A stretch of DNA of 64,000 nt from Antrihabitans spumae (lineage in GTDB: Bacteria > Actinomycetota > Actinomycetes > Mycobacteriales > Mycobacteriaceae), in the NCBI RefSeq assembly GCF_043944905.1, contig NZ_JBIMSN010000003.1:124001-188000 (forward strand), in the 5' to 3' direction. The notes under the pieces were generated by a model that had not been told where the DNA came from, did no database searches, and saw only the letters and a program-made list of their open reading frames with translations. The translations under genes were made by a program, and so were the position numbers. Every line of letters starts with the position of its first letter. Position 1 is the stretch's first letter. This document shows, in pieces, positions 34,900 through 43,267 of this stretch.

Positions 34900-35135
34900 G
34901 CGCTACCTCTTCGTCTAGTGGTGAACCTCTCGCAAATGCGCGAGCAAATCTGGTCCCAAGTGTCCAAGTGTACGCCGTGCGCGGAATTTCTGCTGGTAGC
35001 GGCGGTTTTTGCGAGACGGGACCACACTCCGCGAGTGTGCACCTATCGCGCGAATTCGACGAAACTTGTGCCAGGAGGTGCACTCTCGACCCGCGGCCCG
35101 ACGTCCTACCGCCGATAGATGAGACGCTGTCGATC
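34900..35135. other. Intergenic region with a 7+3+7 palindrome
   Basis: No convincing gene. CACACTC-CGC-GAGTGTG at 35023-35039 is a perfect palindrome that could be an operator for the downstream membrane protein. A full AGGAGG at 35073-35078 has no usable start codon behind it. Confidence 0.4.
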
Positions 35136-36428
35136 ATGAACCGCATGGTCCGTGATCACGCCGCGGACGTCCTGCTGATGGTGCTCGCTGGCTTCACGAC
35201 CGCCATCGCGATGAGCGCACCGTCGCCGACGGCGGCGGTATTTGCCGATTTCCCGCAGCCGGCGAGCGTGCCGTTGTTTGCGGTGACGACCACCGTCGTG
35301 TCGGTCTTCGTTCGCAAGCCTGCCTTCTCCAGTGGCCTGCTCGGGCTCGGTATTGCGTTGATCGGTGTTGTGGCCCTTGTAGATTCGTGGGACTTGGATC
35401 CTTTCGTCACCGCACTCGGAGCAGGGTTGCTGTTGGGTGCGGCGGCTGGTCTGAAGAACGGCCCCGACCAGCGCCTGCGACAGCAGGGCCTTGCTGCCGG
35501 TGTTGTCGCGGGACTTTTGCTGACCGCGCCGATCGAGTACTTCCGCTTTTCGGCACCCCAGCGGTATGTGGACTTCTCGCCCGACGCAAACGACCCTGCG
35601 GACGTCTTCTTGCTTTGCCTCCTCGCGGTGACGTTCGCGGCGCTGCTCGCGTGTCTGCACCGACTCCGGACCGAGCCGATCACGCCTGCGGGCGACCGCG
35701 CGCGAGAACTGGCGATCGGAATCGCGATCGCAGTGGCGGGCCTGCTGCTCTACCAATCGTTCTCGGACGCCGTCATGGGATCGGACGGTGCGTCCTTCGG
35801 GCCGCACCGCTGGGTGTGGGGTCTGGCGGTGGTCCCGCTGCTGGTGCTCTGCGGCCTGTGGCTGCCGGGTCGGCGCGGGATGGTGCTGATCGCGATCCTC
35901 GCGTTCATTGCGGCGGATTCGAGTGGTGCACTGAGAGAAGCAGATTCGATCTGGAAGCTGTTGGGTGTCGCTGCTCTCGTTGCAGCGGGCGTGGTCGTCG
36001 GACGGCGCTGGCCGCGACCGCTTGCCGGGGTGTGCGCATTAGCCGTAGTGGCAGCGACAGCGATCCTGAACCAGCCGCCGTGGAACAACGTCCATGTCGT
36101 TGCTGTGCTGGTGGTTCTGCCGTTCGCTGCCGCATACACGGTTGCGTCGTGCCTGCCGTCGAGCGCGGCGGTTGGAGGAACAGCGTTGGCAGCGCCGATC
36201 ACTTTGTCGGTGTCGTTGGGCGGCGTCGGGTTCGGCAGCGCCCCGTTCGTTGCCGAATTCGGTTGGACCGCTTACGCGCCGCTCACCAGCGGTAAGCCGG
36301 TCTGGTTCGCCGACACCTGGCAATGGATCTCCATGGGTGTGTCGGTCGGGACCATCGCACTGTGTGGCTTCGCGCTCGCGGCGCTTATGCGTCGACCTTC
36401 CGAACAGCCTGCAGAACCGTGTCACTGA
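35136..36428 (+). CDS. Polytopic membrane protein of unknown function
   Basis: 430 residues from ATG 35136 with about twelve hydrophobic segments, for example VLLMVLAGFTTAIAM, LLGLGIALIGVVALV, LAAGVVAGLLLTAPI and ELAIGIAIAVAGLLLYQ. No transporter motif, Walker site or catalytic residue is recognised. Its last 44 bases overlap the convergent methyltransferase gene. The frame is open back to 34968, but the upstream peptide is not hydrophobic and is rich in Cys/Arg, so it is taken as non-coding. Confidence 0.75.
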   Translation: MNRMVRDHAADVLLMVLAGFTTAIAMSAPSPTAAVFADFPQPASVPLFAVTTTVVSVFVRKPAFSSGLLGLGIALIGVVALVDSWDLDPFVTALGAGLLLGAAAGLKNGPDQRLRQQGLAAGVVAGLLLTAPIEYFRFSAPQRYVDFSPDANDPADVFLLCLLAVTFAALLACLHRLRTEPITPAGDRARELAIGIAIAVAGLLLYQSFSDAVMGSDGASFGPHRWVWGLAVVPLLVLCGLWLPGRRGMVLIAILAFIAADSSGALREADSIWKLLGVAALVAAGVVVGRRWPRPLAGVCALAVVAATAILNQPPWNNVHVVAVLVVLPFAAAYTVASCLPSSAAVGGTALAAPITLSVSLGGVGFGSAPFVAEFGWTAYAPLTSGKPVWFADTWQWISMGVSVGTIALCGFALAALMRRPSEQPAEPCH

Positions 36429-37047
36429 TGGTGATCGTCATCCCTTCCGGATCGACTGCCTGACGCTTCGGCGCGCTCGTTTCGATGGACCACTGCCCGG
36501 GTTCGAGTACGTGCGCCATTTCCTCTGCGGTGGCGAACATGTCCGCGATGTTCGGCCGCTGCATCGTCGTCTCGAGATCGGCCGGGTGGTGGTTGACGAT
36601 CAGCAGAGTCCCGCCGGGTCGAACTGCCGCGGCTAGCCGACGATGTAGTGCTGTCAGCATCGGCCGGGGCAGGTGCATGAATTGCGCGGAGATCAGGTCG
36701 TATCGATGCGGCGCCGGATCCCAGTTCGCCACGTCGGCCTGCTGCCAGGTGATGCGACTCGCGATTGCGGTGCCGCCTGCATCGGCGTGTTCGGCGGCTC
36801 GGGCGAGTGCGACGGTGGAGACGTCGATAGCAGTGACGTTCCAGCCGCGGGTCGCGAGCCAGATCGCGTCGGCACCTTCGCCGCTGCCGACCTCCAATGC
36901 GGTTCCCGGCGTGAGGGATTCGACCTTCTCGACCAGCACGGGATTGGGATTGCCGCTCCAGATCGATCCCGTCGCGTAGCGGGCGTCCCAGAATTCCGCG
37001 GTGAAGTGCTGCGAGAAGTCTTCGGTGTGTGCGTGATCGTGCGTCAT
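36385..37047 (-). CDS. Class I SAM-dependent methyltransferase
   Basis: 220 residues. The SAM motif I is ALEVGSGEGADAIWLATRG with the acidic residue of motif II in VTAIDVS; the post-motif HRYDLISAQFMHLPRP and GGTLLIVNHH follow. The N-terminal AEFWDARYATGSIWSGNPN is common in thiopurine/tellurite-type methyltransferases of actinobacteria. Substrate not known. ATG at 37047; the 3' end overlaps the membrane protein gene. Confidence 0.87.
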   Translation of the reverse strand: MTHDHAHTEDFSQHFTAEFWDARYATGSIWSGNPNPVLVEKVESLTPGTALEVGSGEGADAIWLATRGWNVTAIDVSTVALARAAEHADAGGTAIASRITWQQADVANWDPAPHRYDLISAQFMHLPRPMLTALHRRLAAAVRPGGTLLIVNHHPADLETTMQRPNIADMFATAEEMAHVLEPGQWSIETSAPKRQAVDPEGMTITISDTVLQAVRKVDA

Positions 37048-37152
37048 ATCCCGACTGTGCAGCAGCTCGCGCCGATGTAGCAAATATGTTTGCCATAACG
37101 GCAAAGCAGGTATTCGCTGTGGCGATCGGCGGTTGTGTGCGACGCTGAAAGC

Positions 37153-37335
37153 ATGGCTGATTCGGATGGCACCCGCTGGTGGTTCTGCGTCGAGCATCAA
37201 GCATCGGAACATGGCAATGTCTGCGGCTCGCGAAATCGGCTCGGCCCTTTTCCCGACGAAGCGACGGCTGCGCGCGCGCCGGAGATTGCGCGGGCGCGCA
37301 CAGAGGCTGCCGATGCCTACGATGCGGATAGCTGA
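37153..37335 (+). CDS. Conserved small actinobacterial protein (60 residues)
   Basis: MADSDGTRWWFCVEHQ, then VCGSRNRLGPFPDEATAARA and a charged helix (ARTEAADAYDADS). The pattern W(W/Y)FC..H....G..C....R(L/M)GP(Y/F)....A..A is one I recognise from short proteins widespread in actinobacteria; the two Cys and two His could form a small metal site. Divergent from the methyltransferase. No function is known to me. Confidence 0.7.
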   Translation: MADSDGTRWWFCVEHQASEHGNVCGSRNRLGPFPDEATAARAPEIARARTEAADAYDADS

Positions 37336-37430
37336 CGCTCGTTCTTGGGCAGATTTCCATGGGAATCTCTGAAAGTCTGTGTTTTTGCCGGTAGCGCCCG
37401 TCCCTTTTGTGCGGTGTGCTGATCGGCGTG

Positions 37431-39038
37431 TATCCGAACAAACTGATCCGGACCTCGAGTGTTGCCGCACAACAGATCCGGGTGCTGCAGCGCGCCGGCA
37501 TGATCGATCTGCGACGACCGGTCCGGACCGCCCGATCGGCGCGTGCGGTGCGCACGGTCGGTCCGATCGCAGGCGGTGTGCGTACCTCGGCGCGACTGTG
37601 CCCCGATCGCGTCGCGTTGGTCACCTCTGACGGTTCCCTGACCTATCGGGAACTCGACCAGCACACCGACGCAGTTGCAAGGACGTGGCTGGAGCAGGGG
37701 ATCGGTCCGGACGACACGCTCGCCGTTCTGTGTCGGGACAACCCGCGATTGGTTCAGACGATGGTCGCGGCCGCGAAAGTCGGTGCGCGCCTTGTGTTGA
37801 TGAATACGGGCTTCAGTGCAACGCAGTTGCTGGACGTGGCCGAGCGGGAAGGCGCGACGGCCGTGATCGCGGACCCGGAGTTCGCGGAGACGATCTCGAC
37901 CATGCCTGCCAAGATCGTGCGTCTCGGCACGGCCGCAGACGCCGCCGATGCGCTTGTCACCGAGCACAAAGCGCTTCCCGTACCGAAGTCGCAGGGTGGA
38001 TTCGTTCTCCTCACCGGCGGGACGACAGGTACTCCGAAGGGTGCTCCGCGTCGCGTGCAGTCACCGCTTGCCGGCGCCCAGTTCCTCGATCGCGTCCCCC
38101 TTCGACGAGGTCAGACGCTCGTGCTGTGTGCTCCGCTGTTTCATGGGACGGCTCTGTCGCAGTTCATCCTCGCTCTCAATCTGGGCTCGACGATCGTTCT
38201 GCACGGTCGCTTCGATGCAGCGCGCGCGCTGCAGCAGATCGGTCATCATCGCGCCGACGCAGTCGTGCTCGTCCCGACGATGTTGCGTCGCATCCTCGAC
38301 CTCGGACCGGAGGCGCTTGCTGCTGTCGATACCTCCAGTCTCCGAATCGTTTTCACCGCAGGCGCGGCGCTACCCTCCGCGCTGGGCAACCGCGCCATCG
38401 AGGTGTTCGGCCCGGTGATCTACAACTTCTACGGCTGCACCGAGACGGGTACGGCGACCATCGCAACACCGGAGGATTGGCAGGCCGCGCCAGGCACGGT
38501 AGGGAAGCCGCCGGTCGGAATCTCGGTGGCGCTGTACGACTCCGACGGAAACGCAGTCACCGGACCCGGAGCGGTCGGCACTGTCTACGTCGGCAATTCG
38601 ATTGCGTTCGCGGGCTACTCCGGCGGTGGCAACAAGAACATTCTCGACGGCTTGATGAGCACCGGCGATCTCGGCCACTTCGATTCCGAGGGCCGCCTGT
38701 TCATCGACGGCCGCGACGACGACATGATCGTTTCCGGCGGTGAGAACGTATTTCCCGGCGAGGTCGAGGATCTGCTCTACACCCACCCAGCGGTCACAGA
38801 GGCCGCTGTCACCGGTGTGCCGGACGACGAATTCGGGCAACGACTTGCGGCGTTCGTCGTCGCAGGCGGTGACATCGACGACACCGAGGTCCGCGCCTTC
38901 GTGAAGACGAACCTCGCCCGGTTCAAGGTTCCCCGCGACGTCATCTTCGTCGACGAACTACCGCGTACACCGACGGGCAAAATCGACCGTCGCGGGTTGG
39001 CGCGGCTGCAGAACGCACACGAGCCGCCACGCACCTAG
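37431..39038 (+). CDS. Acyl-CoA synthetase / fatty-acid--CoA ligase (FadD-like)
   Basis: About 535 residues, ANL superfamily. Phosphate loop LLTGGTTGTPKGAPR, YNFYGCTETG, STGDLGHFDSEGRLFIDGRDDD with the hinge Asp, and the C-terminal catalytic Lys in PRTPTGKIDRRG are all present. It activates a carboxylic acid to acyl-AMP and then acyl-CoA. The start is uncertain: GTG 37431 (VYPNKLIRTS) is taken, and ATG 37500 or TTG 37407 are possible. It stands alone, ending in an inverted repeat, and could feed the acyl-CoA-consuming genes from 40 kb onward. Confidence 0.87.
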   Translation, partial: YPNKLIRTSSVAAQQIRVLQRAGMIDLRRPVRTARSARAVRTVGPIAGGVRTSARLCPDRVALVTSDGSLTYRELDQHTDAVARTWLEQGIGPDDTLAVLCRDNPRLVQTMVAAAKVGARLVLMNTGFSATQLLDVAEREGATAVIADPEFAETISTMPAKIVRLGTAADAADALVTEHKALPVPKSQGGFVLLTGGTTGTPKGAPRRVQSPLAGAQFLDRVPLRRGQTLVLCAPLFHGTALSQFILALNLGSTIVLHGRFDAARALQQIGHHRADAVVLVPTMLRRILDLGPEALAAVDTSSLRIVFTAGAALPSALGNRAIEVFGPVIYNFYGCTETGTATIATPEDWQAAPGTVGKPPVGISVALYDSDGNAVTGPGAVGTVYVGNSIAFAGYSGGGNKNILDGLMSTGDLGHFDSEGRLFIDGRDDDMIVSGGENVFPGEVEDLLYTHPAVTEAAVTGVPDDEFGQRLAAFVVAGGDIDDTEVRAFVKTNLARFKVPRDVIFVDELPRTPTGKIDRRGLARLQNAHEPPRT

Positions 39039-39051
39039 TGCGTGACGGCTC
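39021..39051. terminator. Bidirectional terminator between acyl-CoA synthetase and HbhA-like genes
   Basis: 14-base arms (39021-39034, 39038-39051) with a CTA loop and a single mismatch that becomes G-U in minus-strand RNA. It includes the synthetase stop codon and lies 40 bp beyond the end of the convergent gene. Confidence 0.7.
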
Positions 39052-39090
39052 GTGAGAGCTAGCTGACTGTCTTGGATCAGACGTCGTGGA

Positions 39091-39663
39091 TCAGGCGGTC
39101 TTGGCAGGTGCCTTCTTGGCGATGGTTGCCTTGGCCTCGTCGACCTTGTCCGCGGCGAGTGCCGCGTACTTCGCAGCCTGCTCGCCGACGGTGCGGGTGC
39201 CCTCGGAAACCTTGCCGAGTGCCTCGGAGGTCAGCGAGAACGCGTCGCCGTAGAGATCTTCGGCGCGCTCGAGGCCACGCTCGACGACCGAACCGTTGCG
39301 GAGACGATCGACAGTGGCCTCGCCACGCTCGGCGAGATCGGTGTAGAGGTCGATCGTCGACTGACGGTAGTCGTCGGCGAACTTGCGCAGGTCTTCGATG
39401 GTGAGCTTCTCGCGGAGTTCTGCGAGGTCTGCCGGCAGCTTCTCGCGCAGCTCGGTCAGGTCGGCCGGGAGCTCGGAGCGGAGGCTGGCGATGCGGTCAC
39501 GGGCGTCGTCGATCACGCCGGACAGGTCCGGGTTCTCGGTGCGCTGACGGAGCTTCGACACGACGTCGGAGACGGTCTGTGCGGCAACATCGGTGACACC
39601 GACGGTCGCGTAGAGCGGCTTCGTGACTGCCGGGGTGATCTTCTCTTCGGTAGGCGCAGTCAT
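39091..39663 (-). CDS. HbhA-like coiled-coil protein
   Basis: 190 residues, almost entirely helical and charged, with an internal direct repeat (LPADLTELREK, LPADLAELREK) and heptad-like spacing through LYTDLAERGEATVDRL. TKPLYATVGVTDVA near the N-terminus and the Lys/Ala/Pro tail KKAPAKTA match mycobacterial heparin-binding haemagglutinin homologues, though the Lys-rich tail is much shorter than in M. tuberculosis HbhA. In rhodococci related proteins have been tied to lipid-droplet surfaces and size; that role is an inference here. No signal peptide. Confidence 0.8.
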   Translation of the reverse strand: MTAPTEEKITPAVTKPLYATVGVTDVAAQTVSDVVSKLRQRTENPDLSGVIDDARDRIASLRSELPADLTELREKLPADLAELREKLTIEDLRKFADDYRQSTIDLYTDLAERGEATVDRLRNGSVVERGLERAEDLYGDAFSLTSEALGKVSEGTRTVGEQAAKYAALAADKVDEAKATIAKKAPAKTA

Positions 39664-40027
39664 CTGCGTTCTCCTCTTCTGTGGTGTTACGTGCAACTCG
39701 ACGCCGTTGTCGGGGAGGTCCTTTCTCCGAGGTTAAGCCAGCGTGCTTGCAAATGCAAGCGCAGGTGCTAGCAACCTTCGAGCATGTGATCGGTTCCACG
39801 GTCGCGCCGTGTTCACCACCACATTCGAGTAGGTTCGTCGACGGTGTTTTGGTTTTCCGAACGAAATACTCAGTGGCAGAGCAGATATGGCTGACCAGCG
39901 GAGATGTTCGAACCGGTGCCAGGCTCCAGACCGACCTGCGCGACGGTGAAAGTCGGACGAAACCTCGTGTTCACCCAGGGCAACATCTGGCAAGCAAAAA
40001 CCTCTCGTGGCGGCGAAGTCGGCGCAA
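39664..40027. other. 364-bp intergenic region with a palindrome near the hbhA-like promoter
   Basis: GCTTGCA-AA-TGCAAGC (39745-39760) is a perfect 7+2+7 palindrome about 82 bp before the hbhA-like start, a likely operator. The remainder (39780-40027) shows no convincing coding frame; short frames crossing it have irregular codon use. Confidence 0.5.
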
Positions 40028-41047
40028 TCAGTGCGAGCGCCGCAGTGCTCGCAGTCCCGCCGACATGAACTCCGGCGTTGCGTCCGCTGCCCGCGCTGCG
40101 CCACTTCCGGAGTCGGAACCGAGGAGAGCGCGATGGGTGATGCCCTCGCCGATGATGCCGAGCTTGAAGTTCGCCAGCGCGAGGTAGAAGTTCCACGAGG
40201 CGAGATCGCGACCCGAGGTAACGGCATAGCGCTGGGCTAGGTCGTCGGCGCTCGGTAGCCGCGGGCTCGTCCATGCCGCAGACATGCCGAGCACCAGATC
40301 GAAGATGGGTTCGCGGTAGACGCACATCAGTGCAACGTCGGACAGCGGGTCGCCGAGAGTCGACATCTCCCAATCGACCACTGCGCGGACGACTGCCGGA
40401 TCTTCTGTGTCGAGAATCGTGTTGTCGATGCGGAAATCGCCGTGGACGATCGAGGCCGCCGACGAGGTCGGCAGGGCTGCAGACAGGGCGGCGTGCAGCG
40501 TTGCGACGTCGGCGAGGTCTCTCGTCTTGACCCGCTCCCATTGGCCGGCCCACAGTTTCACCTGGCGCGCGAGGAAGCCCTCGGGTCGCCCGAAATCGCC
40601 GAGTCCAACGGCCTGGTAGTCGACACCGTGCAGGTCGGCGAGAACGTCGACAAGCCCGTGCGCGCTCGCTGTGACCTCCTCGTCGGACAAACTCGCAAGC
40701 TCGTCCTGATCTCTGATCACCGAGCCGTCGACGAACTCTACGACGGTGCACGGTGCTCCGAGCACATCGCCGTCGGCGTCGAACGCAATGGTTCCGGCAA
40801 CGGGAACGGCGGTGTTCTGCAGTCCCGCGGTCACCTTGTACTCGCGCGCCATGTCGTGCGCCGACGGGGTGAGCCCGCTGGTAGGCGGGCGCCGGACGAT
40901 CCACGTCGACGCGTCGTCGTACGCCTTGAAAGTCAGATTGGACCGTCCGCCGCTGATCAGTTCGACCCTGAGCTCACCGTCGACATCGACGCCTGCTTTC
41001 AGCAGGAACTTTCGTAGCGCAGCAATATCCATGCCCGGCAGAGTCAT
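40028..41047 (-). CDS. APH-family phosphotransferase, LvaA/ACAD10-11-like
   Basis: 339 residues, aminoglycoside-phosphotransferase fold. The Brenner motif IVHGDFRIDNTILD holds the catalytic Asp, and AVVDWEMSTLGDPLSDVA the metal-binding DWE; ELISGGRSNLTFK is the nucleotide loop. Members fused to acyl-CoA dehydrogenases (human ACAD10/11) or paired with them (LvaA and LvaC of Pseudomonas putida) phosphorylate the 4-hydroxyl of 4-hydroxyacyl-CoA so that it can be isomerised to the 3-hydroxy form. Its ATG overlaps the stop of an acyl-CoA dehydrogenase gene (ATGA), so that two-step pathway is the best hypothesis. Confidence 0.87.
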   Translation of the reverse strand: MTLPGMDIAALRKFLLKAGVDVDGELRVELISGGRSNLTFKAYDDASTWIVRRPPTSGLTPSAHDMAREYKVTAGLQNTAVPVAGTIAFDADGDVLGAPCTVVEFVDGSVIRDQDELASLSDEEVTASAHGLVDVLADLHGVDYQAVGLGDFGRPEGFLARQVKLWAGQWERVKTRDLADVATLHAALSAALPTSSAASIVHGDFRIDNTILDTEDPAVVRAVVDWEMSTLGDPLSDVALMCVYREPIFDLVLGMSAAWTSPRLPSADDLAQRYAVTSGRDLASWNFYLALANFKLGIIGEGITHRALLGSDSGSGAARAADATPEFMSAGLRALRRSH

Positions 41048-42252
41048 TCGGACTCCTTCGCTGCTCGCTTCGCCGCACCGACGACGCGCTTCGCGATCGC
41101 CCAGCGATGAACTTCCGACGGTCCGTCGTACACCCGGAACGGTCGCACCTCGCGAGACAACCGGGCAAGCGGCAAATCGTCGGAGACGCCGAGTCCACCG
41201 CACATCTGAATGCTGCGATCGACGATTCGGAAGATCGCTTCTGCCGCAAACGTTTTAGCAATCGACGTCGAGTTGGACGCTGGGTCGCCCCGATCGAGTT
41301 CCCAGCACGCGCGCACCATCAGTGCGCGAGATGCCGCAATGTCGATCTCGTTGTCGGCCACCATCTTCTGAATCATGCCGAGGTCGCCGAGCTTGGATCC
41401 GAAGCCTTCGCGTCGCGCAACGTGAGCGACCGCGATGTCGTGTCCGCGGCGTGCCGCGCCGAGCCAGCGCATCACGTGAGTCATCCGAGCCGGACCCAGT
41501 CGAACCTGGGCATATTCGAAACCACGATCGGGTTCACCGAGAACCGCGGAATCGGGGACGAAGAGCTTGTCGAACCGCACCTCGCAGTGACCGCCGATCA
41601 TGGCTTTGTCGAGGGTCCCGATGTGCCGTCCGACGTGCAGGCCGTCCGAGTCGGCGGGCGCTAGGAACATCGTGGCCCCGCCGCGCTGGCCCGGTTCGCC
41701 GGACGTGCGAGCCATGATGATGAAGAAGCCCGCGCCGTCCGCTCCCGTGATGAAGTGCTTCTGTCCGTCGATCAGCCAGCCGCCATCGGACTTCGTTGCG
41801 CGCGTGGTCAATGCGGTTGGATCGGAGCCTGCGCCAGGTGCGGGTTCGGTCATTGCGAATGCCGACCGGACGTCGCCGTGGGCGAGAGGCGCGAGATATT
41901 GCTGCTTCTGTTCCGGGCTGGCTATGTGGGCGAGCATGTGCACGTTGCCTTCGTCGGGCGCCGCGATATTGAGCGCGACGGGTCCGAACAGCGAGTAGCC
42001 GGCCTCTTCGAACACCGGCGCTCGATCGGACATGTTCAGGCCGAGCCCGCCGTATTCGATCGGAGCATGCGGTGCGAAGACGCCCGCGTCCTTCGCCGCG
42101 CTCTGCAGTTCGGTTCGCAACGTGTCGCCGCCTGCTGCTGAAATGTCGCCGCCGTGCGCGTCCTCGATGGGAAGGACCGCGTCGCGGACGAACATCCGTG
42201 TCCGTTCGATCAGGTCCGTCACGTCCGAGGAATAGGTCAAGTCGATCGGCAC
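41044..42252 (-). CDS. Acyl-CoA dehydrogenase paired with the phosphotransferase
   Basis: 402 residues. FAMTEPAPGAGSDP, FITGADGAGFFIIMAR, the FAD-contacting QMCGGLGVSDDLPLARLSREVR and C-terminal YDGPSEVHRWAIAKR can be read. The position that carries the catalytic Glu in medium-chain enzymes (YEGT) reads YDGPSEV, the ACAD10/11-like form. GTG 42252 has GGAG 5 bases upstream. It precedes the APH phosphotransferase with an ATGA overlap. Proposed role: phosphate elimination and rehydration during 4-hydroxyacyl-CoA isomerisation. The promoter region shares three palindromes with the divergent double-HTH regulator. Confidence 0.88.
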   Translation of the reverse strand: MPIDLTYSSDVTDLIERTRMFVRDAVLPIEDAHGGDISAAGGDTLRTELQSAAKDAGVFAPHAPIEYGGLGLNMSDRAPVFEEAGYSLFGPVALNIAAPDEGNVHMLAHIASPEQKQQYLAPLAHGDVRSAFAMTEPAPGAGSDPTALTTRATKSDGGWLIDGQKHFITGADGAGFFIIMARTSGEPGQRGGATMFLAPADSDGLHVGRHIGTLDKAMIGGHCEVRFDKLFVPDSAVLGEPDRGFEYAQVRLGPARMTHVMRWLGAARRGHDIAVAHVARREGFGSKLGDLGMIQKMVADNEIDIAASRALMVRACWELDRGDPASNSTSIAKTFAAEAIFRIVDRSIQMCGGLGVSDDLPLARLSREVRPFRVYDGPSEVHRWAIAKRVVGAAKRAAKESE

Positions 42253-42279
42253 GGAAGCTCCTGTTCGAGTGGCTGAGCA

Positions 42280-42384
42280 GAACGATCGTTCGGTCCCACA
42301 CTGTTGCATAGGTCGTCGATAATGGTCAACTGGCTTGCAATTGCACCGTGCGTGGTGTTCGCTGTGTTCAGATAAGCTGAACAC
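42280..42384. promoter_or_regulatory. Operator-rich divergent promoter (three palindromes)
   Basis: GAACGATCGTTC (42280-42291, perfect 12-bp), TGCAATTGCA (42336-42345), and GTGTTCAG-ATAAG-CTGAACAC (42364-42384, perfect 8-base half-sites). The last is 7-22 bp before the regulator start, and the first is 28 bp upstream of the ACAD start. Confidence 0.65.
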
Positions 42385-42391
42385 GCGCGGA

Positions 42392-43267
42392 ATGGGCGGT
42401 GTGGAAATGTCGGTCAACGAGATGGTGCGGGCCGCGCGAACCGAGGCAGGCTTGTCCGTGCGTGAGGTCGCGCGTCGGGTCGGTGTGAGTGCGGCGACCA
42501 TCAGCGCGATCGAAAATGGGCGGACGGGTGTTTCGGTCGACCGGTTGCGGGCGTTGGCCGATGCACTGGGAACGGATGCGACGCTGTTGCTGGATCCGCC
42601 TATGCAACGCGCACGGGTATCGCGGCCAGGTCCTCTCGAAACACCGCCTGCGCAGGGCGATTGGCGCAGCTTTCCCGAGTTGACCATCGACCCGGTCCTT
42701 GCGGCTGCCGTCGCGTGTTTTGTCGAAACGGGATATCACGGCGCAACAATGCGCGGCCTTGCCGAGCGGGCAGGCATGAGTGTGCCTGGGGTGTATCACC
42801 ATTACCGCGACAAGCAGGATCTTCTTGTTCGGCTTTTCGACATCACGATGGACGAATTGCATTGGCGGGTAACGGCTGCGCGGGACGAAGGGGAGACGAG
42901 CGTCGAGCGGATAGCGTCGATCGTCGAGGCGCTCGCGCTCTATCACACCCATCGTCGCGAGCTGGCATTCATCGGGGCAAGCGAGATGCGGTCGCTCGTC
43001 GGCGCCGATCGAATTCGAATTACCGAGTCGCGCAACGCCATACAGTACGTTCTCGACGAGCAGATCGACGCTGCGGTAGCCGAGGGGCACCTGCGGACAG
43101 CCCATGCGCGCAATGCCGGGCGAGCGATCGCAACGATGTGTACATCGCTGTGCCAATGGTTCCGAATGGACGGTCCATCGTCGCCCGAGGAAATTGCGAC
43201 CGAGTACGCGAACTTCGCGCTCGACCTCTTGCAGCAAGCTGCTCGTGAGTCTTTTCGGAGGTCATAA
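42392..43267 (+). CDS. Double-HTH regulator: XRE domain fused to TetR domain
   Basis: 291 residues (ATG 42392; ATG 42407 is an alternative). Residues about 8-62 are a Cro/CI-type HTH (MVRAARTEAGLSVREVARRV, then SAATISAIENGRTGVSVDRL). Residues about 105-150 are a TetR HTH (ACFVETGYHGATMRGLAERA, GMSVPGVYHHYRDKQDLLVR), followed by a TetR ligand-binding half. Two DNA-binding domains in one chain could bind two kinds of site; three different palindromes lie upstream. It is divergent from the ACAD/phosphotransferase operon and is its likely regulator. The last residues (ARESFRRS) and the stop codon are encoded by the palindromic repeat at 43242-43302. Confidence 0.88.
   Translation: MGGVEMSVNEMVRAARTEAGLSVREVARRVGVSAATISAIENGRTGVSVDRLRALADALGTDATLLLDPPMQRARVSRPGPLETPPAQGDWRSFPELTIDPVLAAAVACFVETGYHGATMRGLAERAGMSVPGVYHHYRDKQDLLVRLFDITMDELHWRVTAARDEGETSVERIASIVEALALYHTHRRELAFIGASEMRSLVGADRIRITESRNAIQYVLDEQIDAAVAEGHLRTAHARNAGRAIATMCTSLCQWFRMDGPSSPEEIATEYANFALDLLQQAARESFRRS

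Noticed and set aside
35073..35078. Perfect AGGAGG upstream of the membrane protein gene
   Set aside because: No in-frame start follows at usable distance; the only overlapping GTG gives a 14-residue peptide with zero spacing.
39900..39930. tRNA T-arm-like GTTCGAACC
   Set aside because: No acceptor stem or anticodon arm can be built around it.
39681..40187. Open frame across the intergenic region 39.7-40.2 kb
   Set aside because: Basic, low-complexity product overlapping the phosphotransferase 3' end in antisense; no conserved motif.
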